Of a stretch of DNA of 64,000 bases, positions 45,788 to 58,900 are shown piece by piece (the first letter of the stretch is position 1; each line of letters opens with the position of its first letter). The stretch lies in assembly GCF_949628265.1 (NCBI RefSeq), contig NC_088786.1, positions 40,507,681-40,571,680 on the forward strand, in the 5' to 3' direction. Origin of the DNA: Cloeon dipterum. Its lineage: Eukaryota > Arthropoda > Insecta > Ephemeroptera > Baetidae. The translations under genes and the position numbers were made by a program. The notes under the pieces were generated by a model. It saw nothing but the letters and a program-made list of their open reading frames with translations, searched no databases and was not told the DNA's origin.

Positions 45788-48700
45788 ATGAACATCTGCT
45801 GGGTTATAGGCTTCATTTCTTTAGCTTTAATCGCCGTTGGACAATCTCAAGTAAGAAAAAAATGTCAAATCGTAGATTGTTTTTAATCAGAGTTAAAAAT
45901 TGAACAGGCAAAAGTGTTCAAAATCGCAAACAAAGCTCATTCTTCGAAGGCAACACGAAGAATTATCATCGTCAAATGTTGCGGGTTCAAAAGATGCCTT
46001 CCATCACGCGCAGCGCTGAAAAATAGGACAATTATTCGCACGACGAGCGAGAAGAGTAGTAGCAAACCTAGTCAATTCACGGAAAGCGGTTTCGCGTCAG
46101 TACCCAGCAGCAATGAGGCCATCCCGACAGGAAATTATGGCGGCTTGAAACAGACAGCAGCTGGAGAGAGCAGTAAAATGTGATATAAAAGTTTTATACT
46201 TTTATTCTAACGAAAATTGTTACATAAGCTATGGAAACTTCGGAAAATGACGCTCTTGAAGAAATAAAATATACAATTACGGACGGTGACGTAATCACTA
46301 CAACTAAAACCACCACCGTCCCAGGAAAGGTTCAAGAAGGGGCTGGAAATTCGGTTTCGGAATCTATCTTTTCCGCAAAATATGAAAAAACCAGTGGCGC
46401 CACGAAGAACGCACATGAAATTCTATCGTCTTCATCCACAAAAACTGAAACTATAATGGCATTTTCCACTTCGTCAACATTCTTTCCAACAATTTTCTCA
46501 ACGACTGCGGCAACATCTTCCACGGTGACGAGGGCAACAACCTCTTTGAAAACCACGACCACAGTCAGCTTGAACTGTTTAAATTTAAAAATATAAAATA
46601 ATTAATTTTCAGCCTGCTCCGTGTTTCTTAAACTGCTCTGATTTCAACGATTTCCTATTGGTAACTTTTGAGTTTTAATTCTTAAACAAAATTAGTCCAA
46701 AAACAATTTTTGAAAAGAAGATGCCGACACGAAAACCATCTCAATGTATAAAACAACCTTTCCTGAGAGGATAAAAAATATTTAAAAGTTAAATTTACAG
46801 CTGATGGTTCAATTCAATACTCGACGTCTTGCAAGAGGCAATACTACGTTTCGAAAACAGCCGTAAATTCACGCATTAATTAAGAAATAATTAAATTTTA
46901 GGAAATACAAAAAATCAGGTTTCGAGGAACGAAGCGGCGTTGAGGTGCAAAGCTTTGGACATGAATCTCTTGACCGTCACTTCTCTCGAGGAACTGGATT
47001 GTCTCAGCAGTTTTCCAGGTTTCAAATTAACTAAAACAATTTTAAGAGGAAGAAATTAAATTTAAAAAAACAGACACTTTCTGGACGAGTGGCTCAATGG
47101 AAGGGCTGAATTGTGGTTTAGAGAAAAGATTCACGTGGTGCTCAACGGGCTATGACATTTCACCGACCCTAATTTCAACGGAAAAATATTGGCTGCGGAC
47201 AGACACAACCCCTTCCACCCTGGAACGCTGTTTGGCTGTCGTCACTTCAATGAACCCCCTAAATCAGGGGATGACTCACAGAAATTGTGATGATGCCTTG
47301 CCCTACATATGTCAATTCCCCGTCGACTGTCCCAAGCAGTGCAACAAAAATGTGATTAATATTATTTTATTTTTAATGTTTGCCGGTATATTTTATATTT
47401 TCTTCCTTTTCAGGCCTCTTTATTTGATCCTGCCGGAAATTTAATTGGTATACAAAGATGAAGGAATAAAATACATTTATTTATTAATTTTTGTTAATAA
47501 GATAAATCATCATACGGTGTATGGATTGATATTGAAAGCTACACGTATCTCTTGGGAAATAAGCCGGTCTTTTGTCTATAATTTTATTAAAAATTGAAAT
47601 AGACTGAACCATAAGTTGTCAGATGTCTTGGTTGTCGAGCTGGCAGCAGTGCTGTGCCTTAGGAATGGAGACCCTCAACATCGACAACGCGGCCGAGCAA
47701 CTGGGCCTGACTAATTTAACTTACGGAGCTACTCCAAGTGAGTTCAAATTTTCTTAAATACAGTTAATTTAATCCTTAAGAAAATATTTCTCTGTTAGTG
47801 TATTTTAAAATAAATTATTTAAAATGAACAAGCGTTTGGTACCTTAAAAGTTGGCAGAAGTAGTAAAAGTAGAAAAATCGCAAAAAGTGTCTCTGGGACC
47901 GATTTCAGGGTGGGGTACCCTGAGAAAGGTCATGAGGGTAAGTAACGTGATAGGGCTCGGCGAGACCTCTCGTTTAAGACCTTGTGACTGAAAATCCATC
48001 AATCCGTAGAATTTTTCGAACATTTTGAGCTTTTCTAAAATTTGGACATTTAAAAAATCATAGTAATTCGAAAAGTGATCCGATTTTGACAAACTACACA
48101 CTAGAGTTCGAGCCCTACCAAGGGGCGTCGACTGGCATAGAAATCATCACCGTACGGCCCACAGAACCGCTGCTGGGCCCAAAAACAACAATTTTGTAAT
48201 GTCCATTACACGTTTTTTCACATAAAAAATTAATAACTCGGCTCATATGGATCGTAGAGGGAAAAAACAATGTTTTTTGAACTCGTGGTAAAATTCTGCG
48301 TTGAGTGAATTCATCGGTGGGGCCCGTTTGTCCCCCTGTGCGAAAAGGCCCCGAAATATGCACAAAAAGCCCCTTTTTTCTTCTGTTTTTACTTTTTTTT
48401 TAAATAATTCACCTATGGACTGGAGGGTGTTTTTAGCTTAATTTTCCTTCATTTGGCACTGAAAAGCGTTGACTGGGCGGGTTTCGTGTCGAAATTTGCG
48501 TTCTTGGGGATTTTTTTACACAGGCTTCGTCGCGGGGCTTTTGAATAAAAGTTTAAATTTTTTCCTCAGAAACCTGGAAAATGAATTTCAATTACTGGAC
48601 CTCCGCGACGTGGAAAGGTTCTCCTGTCGGCCAGTGGTCGTGGTGCGAGCCGTACGGGCCGACGATTTTCCCCCCAAATCTCACTTGGGAGCGCGGACAG

Positions 48701-51700
48701 CCGGACAACAATGGCGGAAACGAGATTTGCATCCACTACCGATTTGTTTTGAACTCAACAGGCACGATTTTGACGGACAGAAACTGCGCTAACAAACTCA
48801 TATATGCGTGCAAGGCATAATTTTAATAATTTATGGAAATTTAAAATTGGTTTTGTAAATTTTAATTATTTTAGAAGCAACGCGTTGAAAGTCCGAAACC
48901 TTGTACTGCCTCGTGCCCCGAAAAATCCTGCAGAAAAGATGTTATAACAAAATTATTTAGTCATGTTCTAGAGAAAACTATAATTTATTTAATTCAAGGC
49001 CGCCATATTTGACGTCAATAATAATCTGATTGGTAAGAAACTATAACTCTCTTTATTATAATAGTTCTTTAAATATTTTTTCCTCAGAATTCACGACCTA
49101 TGGCGAATGGTTTGATGGATGTGGCCGCACAAATTTATTTTACACCAAAAATAAGGTATACACTAATAGAAATCATTGACAATTTGTTGATTCCCACCGG
49201 TCAGAAGTCAAAATGGCGTCAAAATCCCATTTTGAAGCTGCGCAGTAATCGTATGCGCATCTTAAGCATGCGCAGTACGTTCAGATCGCTTCCTCATCTC
49301 ACAGGGAGGCTGAAACTCACTACTGCGCATGCGTGACCCAAATTAATACCTTCTGCGCAGTCGAAATTCCCATCAGGGCCCATCTGTGTTGATTCTTTGC
49401 CGGTCAGAATTCAATATGGCGTCGAAATATCAGGAGACAGTCCAGCGGCAAATCAGAAGCGTTGAAAAAGGGGCGTGCCGACATAATAATTTAATTCTCG
49501 CGTATTTTTGTTTCATTTCCATTGGCCTGATGCGCCGTCTAAAGGTCATTTTGTCAATTACCGCGGGCAAATCAGCGGTTAATGAATAGAAATAACAACA
49601 AAAACATTCAAATTTTCCGCCGTACTCTATCAGATGCCATAAATATATCTGCGCGTCGCGTTAATCCGGCTCCCGGTGATGGTTTATATCTGATATTTTC
49701 TTAACTTTTTAAATAATGTAGAATTGGCTGCTTTTAGCATCTTTTAGTGTCATTTTAATGACCATGACGATTGGAAAATCAGTAAAATGAGTCAATTAAA
49801 ATAATTAAACAATTTTTCAGTTGAACTGGACAAGTGGCCGAGATCAGTGCTGCGCTCTCGGTTTGATCATGACGTCGATGGAATCGGCGGGAAAACTGAG
49901 CTGCTTTTCCAAAACCGTCGCTAGTATACAGAATTTAAAAATAATCTATTAAAATATAAACAAATACTAATTAAAGAATTCGCGCCATTAACCTACGGGG
50001 ACTTCTGGCTGTCAGGAACGGACCTGGGCTATTCTTCCAGTTTCAGGTGGTGCTCCCTAGACCGTGATTTCATCAACTCTGAACTCAGTTGGAAGGCGGG
50101 ACACCCTGTGAAAGGCTTAAATTGCGTTTATCTCGAGTCAAGAAACGGATCCGTGCTGCTGGCCACCGCCGACTGCGCCGAGGAGAAAAATTTGCTTTGT
50201 GATTTGCGGAAAAAGGCGGCCTCCTCGCAAATCGCTATGCAAAACGAGTGTGCCGATATTTGGAACATCCCCAGCGGTAAAAAAATTACTAAATTAAATA
50301 AGGGTTTATTTCCATTTTTTTAAATGTTAAATTTATAATTTTCCTTTGTGAATTAATTTTTTTAGAATAACAACAATTTAATTATTTTCCTTTAGACCAA
50401 ATTGACTTTTTACTGAACACTACTGCCTTTGGTTCAGCGACCATTTCACAAAACTTGAAGGCAATTATAAGAAAATATTTATTTAATTCAATTTTAATTT
50501 TAATATTAAATTATCTATCTAGTGTTTTTTGAAATGCATCGGCTTTGACATGGGAATGGTAAAATTTAAATAAAAATTTAAAACTATATTCATAGACACT
50601 CGAGGAGAGTAACAAGAATATATTTCATCTTTTTAGTTTAAACTAGGAAAATTAATTGCTGTAGACACGTTGCGCCAAATAGAGCTGGCCACTCAAGAAG
50701 AACCCGCGAAATTGGAACAAGGATTTACTGCTTACGATGAATGCAGTGGCATCAGTTTGGCTTTTTACTAAACTACTAGACTGAAAATTAAATACAAAAT
50801 CACACAGGATTCGACGACGAGTGCGTGACTGCGCATGAAATTTACAAGTGCGGATTTGAAAAGGCCCCTACAATTGTGACAAACATCGTAAAAAACAACT
50901 ACGACCCTATCAGCGTGGTCAGAATTATTATATTGATTAAAAGGAACAAAAAAATAAAAGGTTTTATTATTTTAGGGGTCTTCTCCGATTCCGTTTTACC
51001 CAGTGCGCCGAACATGCTGGCTTTCGAAATTGTTTCCCTGCGTTGCAAACGTGATTTTAATTAAATAGATCGTGTTTGATTAAGTTTCTGAGCCCACCAA
51101 TCGATTCCTGAGGGTCGAATTAGGTTAATGTGGACGTTTTTTCCGTTAAAAAAGTGCAGTGCGGCGTGCGAACTTGTTTCCCGCCAAAACAATTTGAACG
51201 TTTTTGCGAGAGCTGCGCATGCGTCAGAGCTGGCTGGACCTGACAAAGAAGTCATTCGTACACAGGCGGACTCTCTGCAAGTGCTCAAACCTGCTCTGAC
51301 GCATGTGCACTTCGCGCATCCATGATATTTTGGCGGGAAAAAAGTTGGCACGTCGCGCTGCACTGTTTGGGCGGAAAAAAGATCCAATTTACCTACTTCG
51401 ACCCTCAAGAATAGAATGGTGGTCTCAAAAACTTTGTGGAAGAAGGTCTTTAAGTATATAATATTAAAATTTCAGCAAACTGCTATAGATTCGATCAACC
51501 TGTTGGGAAGAGGTGAAAACATACATAGCTTAAGACTAATAAAAAATAAAAATAAAACTTTCTCTTTCAAAAGACAACATTGGTTCAATGGTTACAGTTG
51601 CTAACAGAACCTTTTATGCCAGAACTATTGATTTTATTGACTTCGTAGTAAGAGATTATAAAAACCAAAGCAAAAATTACACATCTATAATGTTAACCCT

Positions 51701-52134
51701 TACTATTTGAGAATCCGATTCACGCGTTCAAACACTGCTGCGCCCTCGGAATGAAACTGTTCGAACCAGCAACCCTGGCAGATATGAAACTGGCCTTAAA
51801 CATAACTGGTATGCAAAAATTCCAAATAAATAAAGGTTTGATTAACTAATTAATTTTTATAGGACGAGGTGATTTGAATGTGGTTCTAGGCGACACAGAG
51901 TTCATCAATCAGTCGCACGAGGTGTGGTGTCGCAGCCGCACAATTTTGCAAGACAGTTTCTACGAGTTCAAAAGCAATTGGCAAAGGTATCCGAGCGTGG
52001 ATTCGATAATTGGAATGTTCGTGAAAACTCCGGCTGTGATCGTCTCATTGGATCCGGTTCTAAGCCTGCATGAATTGTTCATCAACCAAACAAAACAAGC
52101 CAAGTTTGGATCTTTTATCTGCGAGCACCTCTAG
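45788..52134 (+). CDS. Lectin gene 3: secreted mucin-like/four-CTLD/OBP-like chimera (complete)
   Basis: Twenty-six exons: 45788-45850, 45908-46172, 46229-46563, 46613-46660, 46718-46745, 46801-46862, 46919-47018, 47074-47351, 47414-47447, 47502-47566, 47623-47737, 48570-48814, 48875-48940, 48999-49032, 49088-49155, 49821-49923, 49977-50276, 50396-50460, 50523-50558, 50637-50754, 50808-50917, 50976-51050, 51476-51512, 51574-51647, 51712-51808, 51863-52134. All phases close: 1030 residues. Signal peptide MNICWVIGFISLALIAVG; basic RRIIIVKCCGFKRCLP segment encoded in one exon where genes 1, 2 and 4 use three; Ser/Thr-rich region; CTLD1 to CTLD3; OBP-like domain; CTLD4. CTLD2 holds GQPDNNGGNE, a galactose-type QPD motif. 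Two introns have GC donors (after 48814 and 50460). It diverges from gene 2. An AATAAA lies at 52294-52299. Confidence 0.88.
49165..49585. repeat. Dispersed TGCGCATGC-element, inverted copy
   Basis: It is the reverse complement of the element at 2683-3060, starting near CACCGGTCAGAAGTC and ending near AAATCAGCGGTTAATG. It includes AAGCTGCGCAGTAATC, TACTGCGCATGCGTGACC and GGGGCGTGCCGAC. It lies between exons 15 and 16 of lectin gene 3. Confidence 0.8.
50249..50917 (+). other. OBP-like domain of lectin gene 3
   Basis: It begins at the cysteine codon 50249-50251 (NECADIW) and spans five exons. Spacing is C-x30-C-x3-C-x42-C-x8-C-x8-C, identical to gene 2 although the residues differ widely. Landmarks: CFLKCIG, GFTAYDECSG, DDECVTAHEIYKC. 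Confidence 0.85.
51085..51423. repeat. Palindromic element in lectin gene 3 intron
   Basis: The left end CCACCAATCGATTCCTGAGG and the right end CGACCCTCAAGAATAGAATG are inverted. GTGCAGTGCGGCGTGC pairs with GCACGTCGCGCTGCAC, and TTTCCCGCC with GGCGGGAAA. The outer motif AATCGATTCCTGAGGGTC is shared with the 10870-11640 element, so the two belong to one superfamily. Confidence 0.75.
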
Positions 52135-52962
52135 CTCAAATAGTTGAAAGTATGGGCACGAAGATACATATATATTTGATTCAAGCATTTTCTGGGGATT
52201 TATTATTACCTAAGCAATGTGATAGTGGATTTTCTTAGCACTGAGTCAATTAATTTGTAATTTTTGGTTCTATAGCTCTGTTGATTTAATTGAAATAAAA
52301 ACAATTGAAGTTTCGCATTTTTTAATTTTATTTCAGCTTCTCAGAATACTAATTATGTTTTCGGTGTGCGTGTGAAATTCTCAAAAGTACATACTAGTCT
52401 GTTTTTTATTCGCACTAAATTAAGTTCGAATAAACATTACAAATATTCACTCGCACTTTATCAAAGATTTAAGAATTTAAACTTCAACCTTCACTCTGTG
52501 TTCACTATTTAACCAAGAAAAAGAAATCAGTCTTGAAATTTCCCAAAGAATAAACAACAGTATTAGAAGAGCTGCTCCATGATAACAACTCTGTTTGGAG
52601 CTGGGTTTTATTTTAGTGAAAATTAGATTAGGTGCTACTAAAGGGGAAAAATAAAAATTACCTGATTGGTTCATTCGTTACCCTCAAAACAGGCAAGAAA
52701 TCGATTCCTTAATTCTGATTTGTTCAAATTTCTTCCTAAATATTTTAAAATTTTCATAAACACAATAGGGGTAATAAATTTTCAGCTTTGATTAAATATC
52801 GTGATGAAATCCGTGATTGATGGATGCTCCACATTGAAAAGAGGAAGAGATAACATTCCATAGTGACGCGACAGCTCGGTGATTTGGTGTGGGAAGCGAT
52901 GCCAGCTAGCAGTTAAGCTCACCGCAGTCTGGCTTTAAAGCCATAGACACCAACAGCACCAA
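52135..52962. other. Intergenic between lectin genes 3 and 4
   Basis: It holds the 3' UTR and poly(A) signal of gene 3 and, from about 52850, the promoter of gene 4. A minus-strand open stretch at 52477-52674 has a hydrophobic segment (ALLILLFILWEI) but no recognisable family or splice partner. Confidence 0.45.
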
Positions 52963-55900
52963 ATGATTTTGATAAGTCCGCTGGGCTTTTCGCTCCTTTT
53001 TGTGCTGGTGATCAGCGGAGAGTTATTGAACCAAGTAAGTCCGATAACTTCAAAGAAATGAGATTATAAAATTTTCCTCTTGCAGAAGGGCAAAAATGTC
53101 AAATCGGTGAAAATCCGCATACCAGCAAATGGAAATTCAGGTTTGAGAATTTTTAATTTATGGATTTTAATTTTTATCGTTAAAATTAGGTCCCATCAAA
53201 ATTCAACTTCCAAAAGGCTTATTATTACGTCGTCAGAAAATCATCAAGTGTTGCGGATTTAAAAAATGCCTGCCGCCAAAAAACGGGACAACATTTTTCA
53301 GAACTGCATCTTCGGCGCCAATTAACAACCTGAACAGTAAAGGAAAAGAAACATCTCTTGTGAGTACACCATATACAGAAAACGCCCTCATAGTTTCAAC
53401 ATCAATCACACTCCTAGGAAAATAATTCGCTGTCATCATTCCAAAAATCCGCTGCGACTGCGACAGGAAATTCGATCGAAGGACTGAGCAGCGGCCATGA
53501 TGCATTAACTGGAGCGGACGTAAACTCAGCAGCGAGCAGTAATATGAAATGAAAATGAAAAGCAGCCGATGAAATTTATGAAAAATCAAAAGCCTCTGCT
53601 GACAGTGGCAGCACCAGCGGTTTATTGGGCAGTGGGGGAAATGCGGCTGCTGACGTCACGCCTGCAGATGGGACGGCGGGCAATGACGTCATCATTGGTG
53701 CAGCCACTTCAACGCCTCTGGACTCTGCTCCCCCTCCCCTAATAAACGGCGTGACGGATGTTTGGGGTGCTTTTCCTTCAGGGGTCACTTCTCCCGCACC
53801 AATCAACCCCTCAGCAGACGTGACTGCTTCAGAAATGCAAATTAAAACAGCGACAATTTCCGTGTCATTACATGGATTGACAACAACGTACAGTTTCAAA
53901 TTTAGAGAAAGATTCGATATTATAGTCTTTAAATGAATATATAGGGGTGCAGCGCATCATTGTAATTTTCCCCTGAACTATATGTTTTCATGCGCCCCTC
54001 CCTGCACTCGAAGAGTGAGGAGGAGGCAGTTGTACGCGAGCCGCAAAGTGAGGCGGACGTGATTTTAATAAACCCGAGTGCCAACAAATAGGAGTAGTTT
54101 GTATTATCCCTAGATCTCTCATTTGTAGTTAACTTGCAAGTTAGACTTAGGATTTGCAATTTGCGTAAAGCTCCTCTTTTGGCACTGTCCTTCAGGCAGT
54201 GTTGGAGGACCGAGGACACAACCATCCTCCCCATAGTGCGGAGGACTTGGTTAGTGTCCGGCTTGCATCGTCGCGTCCCGGCGAACTCAGGCTTAAGTTA
54301 GTGAACACGCTGCCGCCCCACGGGAGTGCGGCCAGCGGTCCAGAAAGGCCAAACACGGTAAGCACCAAGAGTGCTAACCGGCGTAGCGCACCTAACACAA
54401 GTCCCGAACCCTAGACCGGGCAGTGCGTTACATTTGGGGGCCTGTCCGCTGCGAGTACGGCACTCGTAGTTGAGACGAACCTTCCTCTGTCTTTTACTGG
54501 ACAGCTGAAACGCCCATAAAGACTGCGCTCGCTGTAGAGCGTTAAGTTGAGTTTGGGCACCGCGCGTTATTAATTAACGGCGGTAACAGGAGTAAGCTCC
54601 AAAAGCTAAACTTAAGTTTGAGTCGCGAAAACCGACGAAGGCGAGATGGCCTCCAAGTCCACTGATCCCATGGGAGAATCAGTGGATTCTAATAACACGC
54701 TGACGGGAACCGGGGAGAGTTCTCGAGCAAATGATACAACTCATTTTACACTCCCAGGGTCTTACAATCAACCCTCGGGCGTGGATTTGCAATTGAATGT
54801 ATACAAAAATGAAAATTCAAATGGCCTTGAGAAACTAGCGGCCTTACTCATGGATGCAAACATGAAACCTGAGGATTTATTTCAAAAATTGAACTCTGAT
54901 CAGGCAAGGGCTCCAGGTGGCGTACAATTTCAAGCGACCTCAAGCCCCATTTCGAACCATTTTAATCATGGATTGCTTGGAAGAAATCAGTCGCAGCGCG
55001 GATCGATTCCGCTGACGGCTCCGCATGATACATTGTCAGGGACATTGCCGACATTCCAAGGAGCGCAAAGCGTCCCAAGCATTCAAGCAACATTGTACAA
55101 GCTGGCGAAAATTCCAGTGCCAACATTCTCGGGTCGAACAGATAAAAAATCCCCGTATGAATATGTGAGACAAATTAAATTGATATCTGTGGCACATGGA
55201 ATCTCCCTGATTGAAATGGTAAAATACCGCCTGCCAACAGCACTTGTTGAAGAAGCAGCAAATTGGTTCGCCATATACGGAGAAATATTCCAGACATGGG
55301 AACAATTTGAGAGCGCGTTCATGCAAGAATATTGTGCGCCAAATTACAAAGAGCAGCTTGCAAGGGACCTGGAGAAAAGATTCCAGCATGCGGACGAGCC
55401 TCCTTCCGTATTTTTGCACAAGATATACTTAATGTGCAAACAGATTGATTCCAATTACGGAGAAGGGGACATCATTAAAAAGGCAATTTCTTTGCTTCAC
55501 CCTGAATATCGGCGATTTATTGTCGGTAGGACATTTGCAACAATTGCTGACCTTGATGAGACACTCAAATTGGTCCAAGCTGAAATATACAGATCTCGCA
55601 CTTACCGGCTTCCGCCTCCAGCAGCCGAGTTTGCAGAGCCTGCGTTCGCTTACCAAGTCAGAAAGACGCCTCAAACACCATTGGTCCAGTCGCATGGCCG
55701 CCCTGGCAGTCAATCCATGAGTCAGCAGGTCACTCTAAATTCTCTAAACCCCAGACTTGGCAGGGGGCCTCACCCTGGTCCTCGTCCTTGGTATCAGGGA
55801 CAACCTGGACAGGGACAAAGATTTCAGTATGGCCAGAGCCGCGGCGCAAATCAATATTTACCCGCCAGAGGAGGTTTCCAACCTCGCGCCATTAACCAGC

Positions 55901-58900
55901 CACAACGTCCTGCAGTCCAAGGTGCCGCAGGTCGTGGACAGCTGGCTTTACCATGGAAATCAAATGGCCCACCTGGCGCAGCAGCCGCAAGACAAAATGA
56001 CCTGAATAAGCGCACAAGTCAGGGGAAACCTGCAACACAAAATCAAAATGCCAATCAATATAAGAGCAAGCAACAGTTCAGGTCAAATTCAGCTGAAGTA
56101 AATGAACCAATTCCAGCAGAACAGGAGCAAACAGAAGATGCTGTTGACCAGCAGTATGAGTATGATCAAATGCAATATAATGATTATTACTATGATGAGC
56201 ACTATTATTACCAGCCATTTGATGAGTATGGTGCCACTCATGAACAGACTTTCGCTGCTGAGGAAAATTCTGAACCTGAAATTGCAGATGAGAATTCAAA
56301 AAACTAATCAGCGAGCCTGTCTCAACTCCTGTGCAAACTGAAAGAACAGAAAAATCTAGGCCCCATAATGGAAAAATTTCTCCGCGCGTGCGTAAGGACC
56401 AAATTAACAGAAAACTACAAAAGGCAGTTTTACAGAGACACATGCAATCTGAATCAAATCAACAATTAGCTGCCATCAAACCAGTTATTAAAGTACGCAT
56501 ATTAGGGAGAAGTTATTTAGCTCTTTTAGACACAGGATCAGATATTTGTATATTGGGACAGGCTACTTTTGAAAAGTTCAAAGGCAAAAATGCAACAGTG
56601 TGGCACACAAATAAAAAGATAAAAATGGTGAATGGATTAACTGACCTACTTGGCGGAATGTCTATCAAGATTCACACTCCTGCAGGGAGTTTTGTGCAGA
56701 ATTTCTTCGCAGTTCCTGACAATTCAGATCAAATCTTATTGGGACGCGATTTCCTCTGTCAGGCAAAGATGGCAGTCACGCCAACAGGTTGGTTTAAGAC
56801 AGACAACCCTTTAGTTGAGCACCCATTCGTCCAGTACAGTCCTTTGCAAAATAGAAAACAGTGTCAAAATGCAACACTCAATAATGAAAATTTACTAGAA
56901 AACTTACTTAGCAGGATAGAGAATGACACTGGTGGCCTCATAAAAAAGGTAGTGGCAGATTTCTACACCAAGGGCGTCTTTTCAGAAAAGCCTGGCCTCG
57001 CCAAAGGTGTAGAGCAAGTCCTCAAAGTGCAGGATGGACCACCTTTCCAAGCCCCTTTGAGACCTATGAGTGCAAAGATGAGAAAAATATTAGAGTTGAA
57101 AGTTAATGAATTAATTGAGGATGACATAATAGAGCCATCAACTTCTGATTTTCTTTGCGCTCCAGTTTTGATAAAGAAAAACAAGGACAGCAAGAAGGGA
57201 AAGGACAAAGAGCCACCTGACAAATCACTTGAGGAACAGGTTGAGGAAGAAGCAGACATGTTTCGACTTTGCATTGATTCGCGAGCTATTAATTCACGGT
57301 TGATTGGCGTGGAACCTTACAATATTCCACCTATGGACTATATATTTGCCCAGCTTGCCGGTGCCCGCTACTTTACTATACTTGATTTGAAATCTGGATT
57401 TTTTCAAATACCAGTACACAAGGATAGCAGGAAGTATTTAGCATTCAGAACACACAAAGGCTGTTTTCAGTATAAAAGAGCTAGTTTTGGTATTGCATCT
57501 ACTCCATATACATTCCAGCGCTATATGGACAGCATTTTGGGGGAACTTTATTGGCAGAGCGCATGTTGCTATTTCGATGACTGTATAATTTTCTCTGAAC
57601 ACTTAGATGACCATGTAAGGCATTTGGCTGCAGTTTTAGAACGAATAAAAGAAGCAGGGCTTACAATTAACCCAAAGAAAGTAAAATTCGCAGCCACTGA
57701 GTTAAAAATACTGGGCCATATTGTCTCTCAGGGAGAATTGAAACAAGATCCAAGCAAGCTGAGCGCAATCAGAAATTTCCCAACGCCAAAAACCAAGAAA
57801 CAGTTGCTCAGATTTTACGGCATGTGTGTTTTCCTCAAAAGTTTCATTCCAAGAATGGCGCTGATCGCGAAACCATTAACAAAACTGATGGGCGATTCGC
57901 CATGGCAATGGACAAAATTGCAAGAAGATGCATTTGAATCCCTAAAAAAGCAAATTTGCTCAGAAACCTGCACATTGGCATTACCAGACCTGAATAAAAA
58001 ATTTACTATCATAACAGATGCAAGTAAAGTTGGTATTGCAGGATGCTTAATGCAAGAGCACAATGGCCAGCTAAAACCAATTGCATATACTTCCAGGGCG
58101 TGCACTAAGTTGGAACAGAATTTTTGTACAACTGAGTTGGAACTTTTAGCCATAGTCCATTCATGCATGAAATTTAACTCATATGTTGAATATGCGGAAG
58201 TAGAAATTCAAACTGATCACAGTGCAATCAAGGATATCTATTACATGACAGATGCCTCAGGTAGGGTAAAAAGATGGCTCATGAAAATTGCTCATTTAAA
58301 CGCAATAATTACGTACCGGCGAGGAAAATCAAATCAGCTTGCTGATGCTCTCAGTAGAGCGCCAGACGAGACTGCGGTACCAATAAAAGCAGAGGAGGAT
58401 TGGCGAGAACGCGAAATTCCACTTCATGAGCACAGGGAGGCCAAGTTGCGTTTCGACACCTGTGAAGTAGGATTGAATGGCCATCACTGCAGTCGCTGCT
58501 CCAACAGAGCGCCGCTGACGTTTTCTCAACCGAAATCTCCAGAGCCATCCTCAGGGACTTTCCTAGAAACAAAGCCAACAATTAGTCCATTGCAACACGA
58601 GAAACCACCTAAACCAAAAAATATACAGGGAGTCAGACACAAAATAAAAACAAAGATGAAAAAGGCAAACCCTTGGCCAAAGCAAAAGTTCATCTCCAAG
58701 CTAATATTCCCAAACAGGAGGAAAACTAAAAACGCAATTAACATCATTGATTCCTGCGTTGCACAGGTCACTGATTTCTCTCACATCCCGTTAACCATCC
58801 AAGAATGGAGTGATGAACAAAATAAAGATCCAGGGATAGTGATACTGAAGCAAAAAGTACGCAGGAATGAGAATAAAGTTTTCATGCTACAAGACATGAA

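Noticed and set aside
48115-48363. Minus-strand open frame in the long intron of lectin gene 3
   Set aside because: No recognisable domain or splice context; probably intronic repeat sequence.
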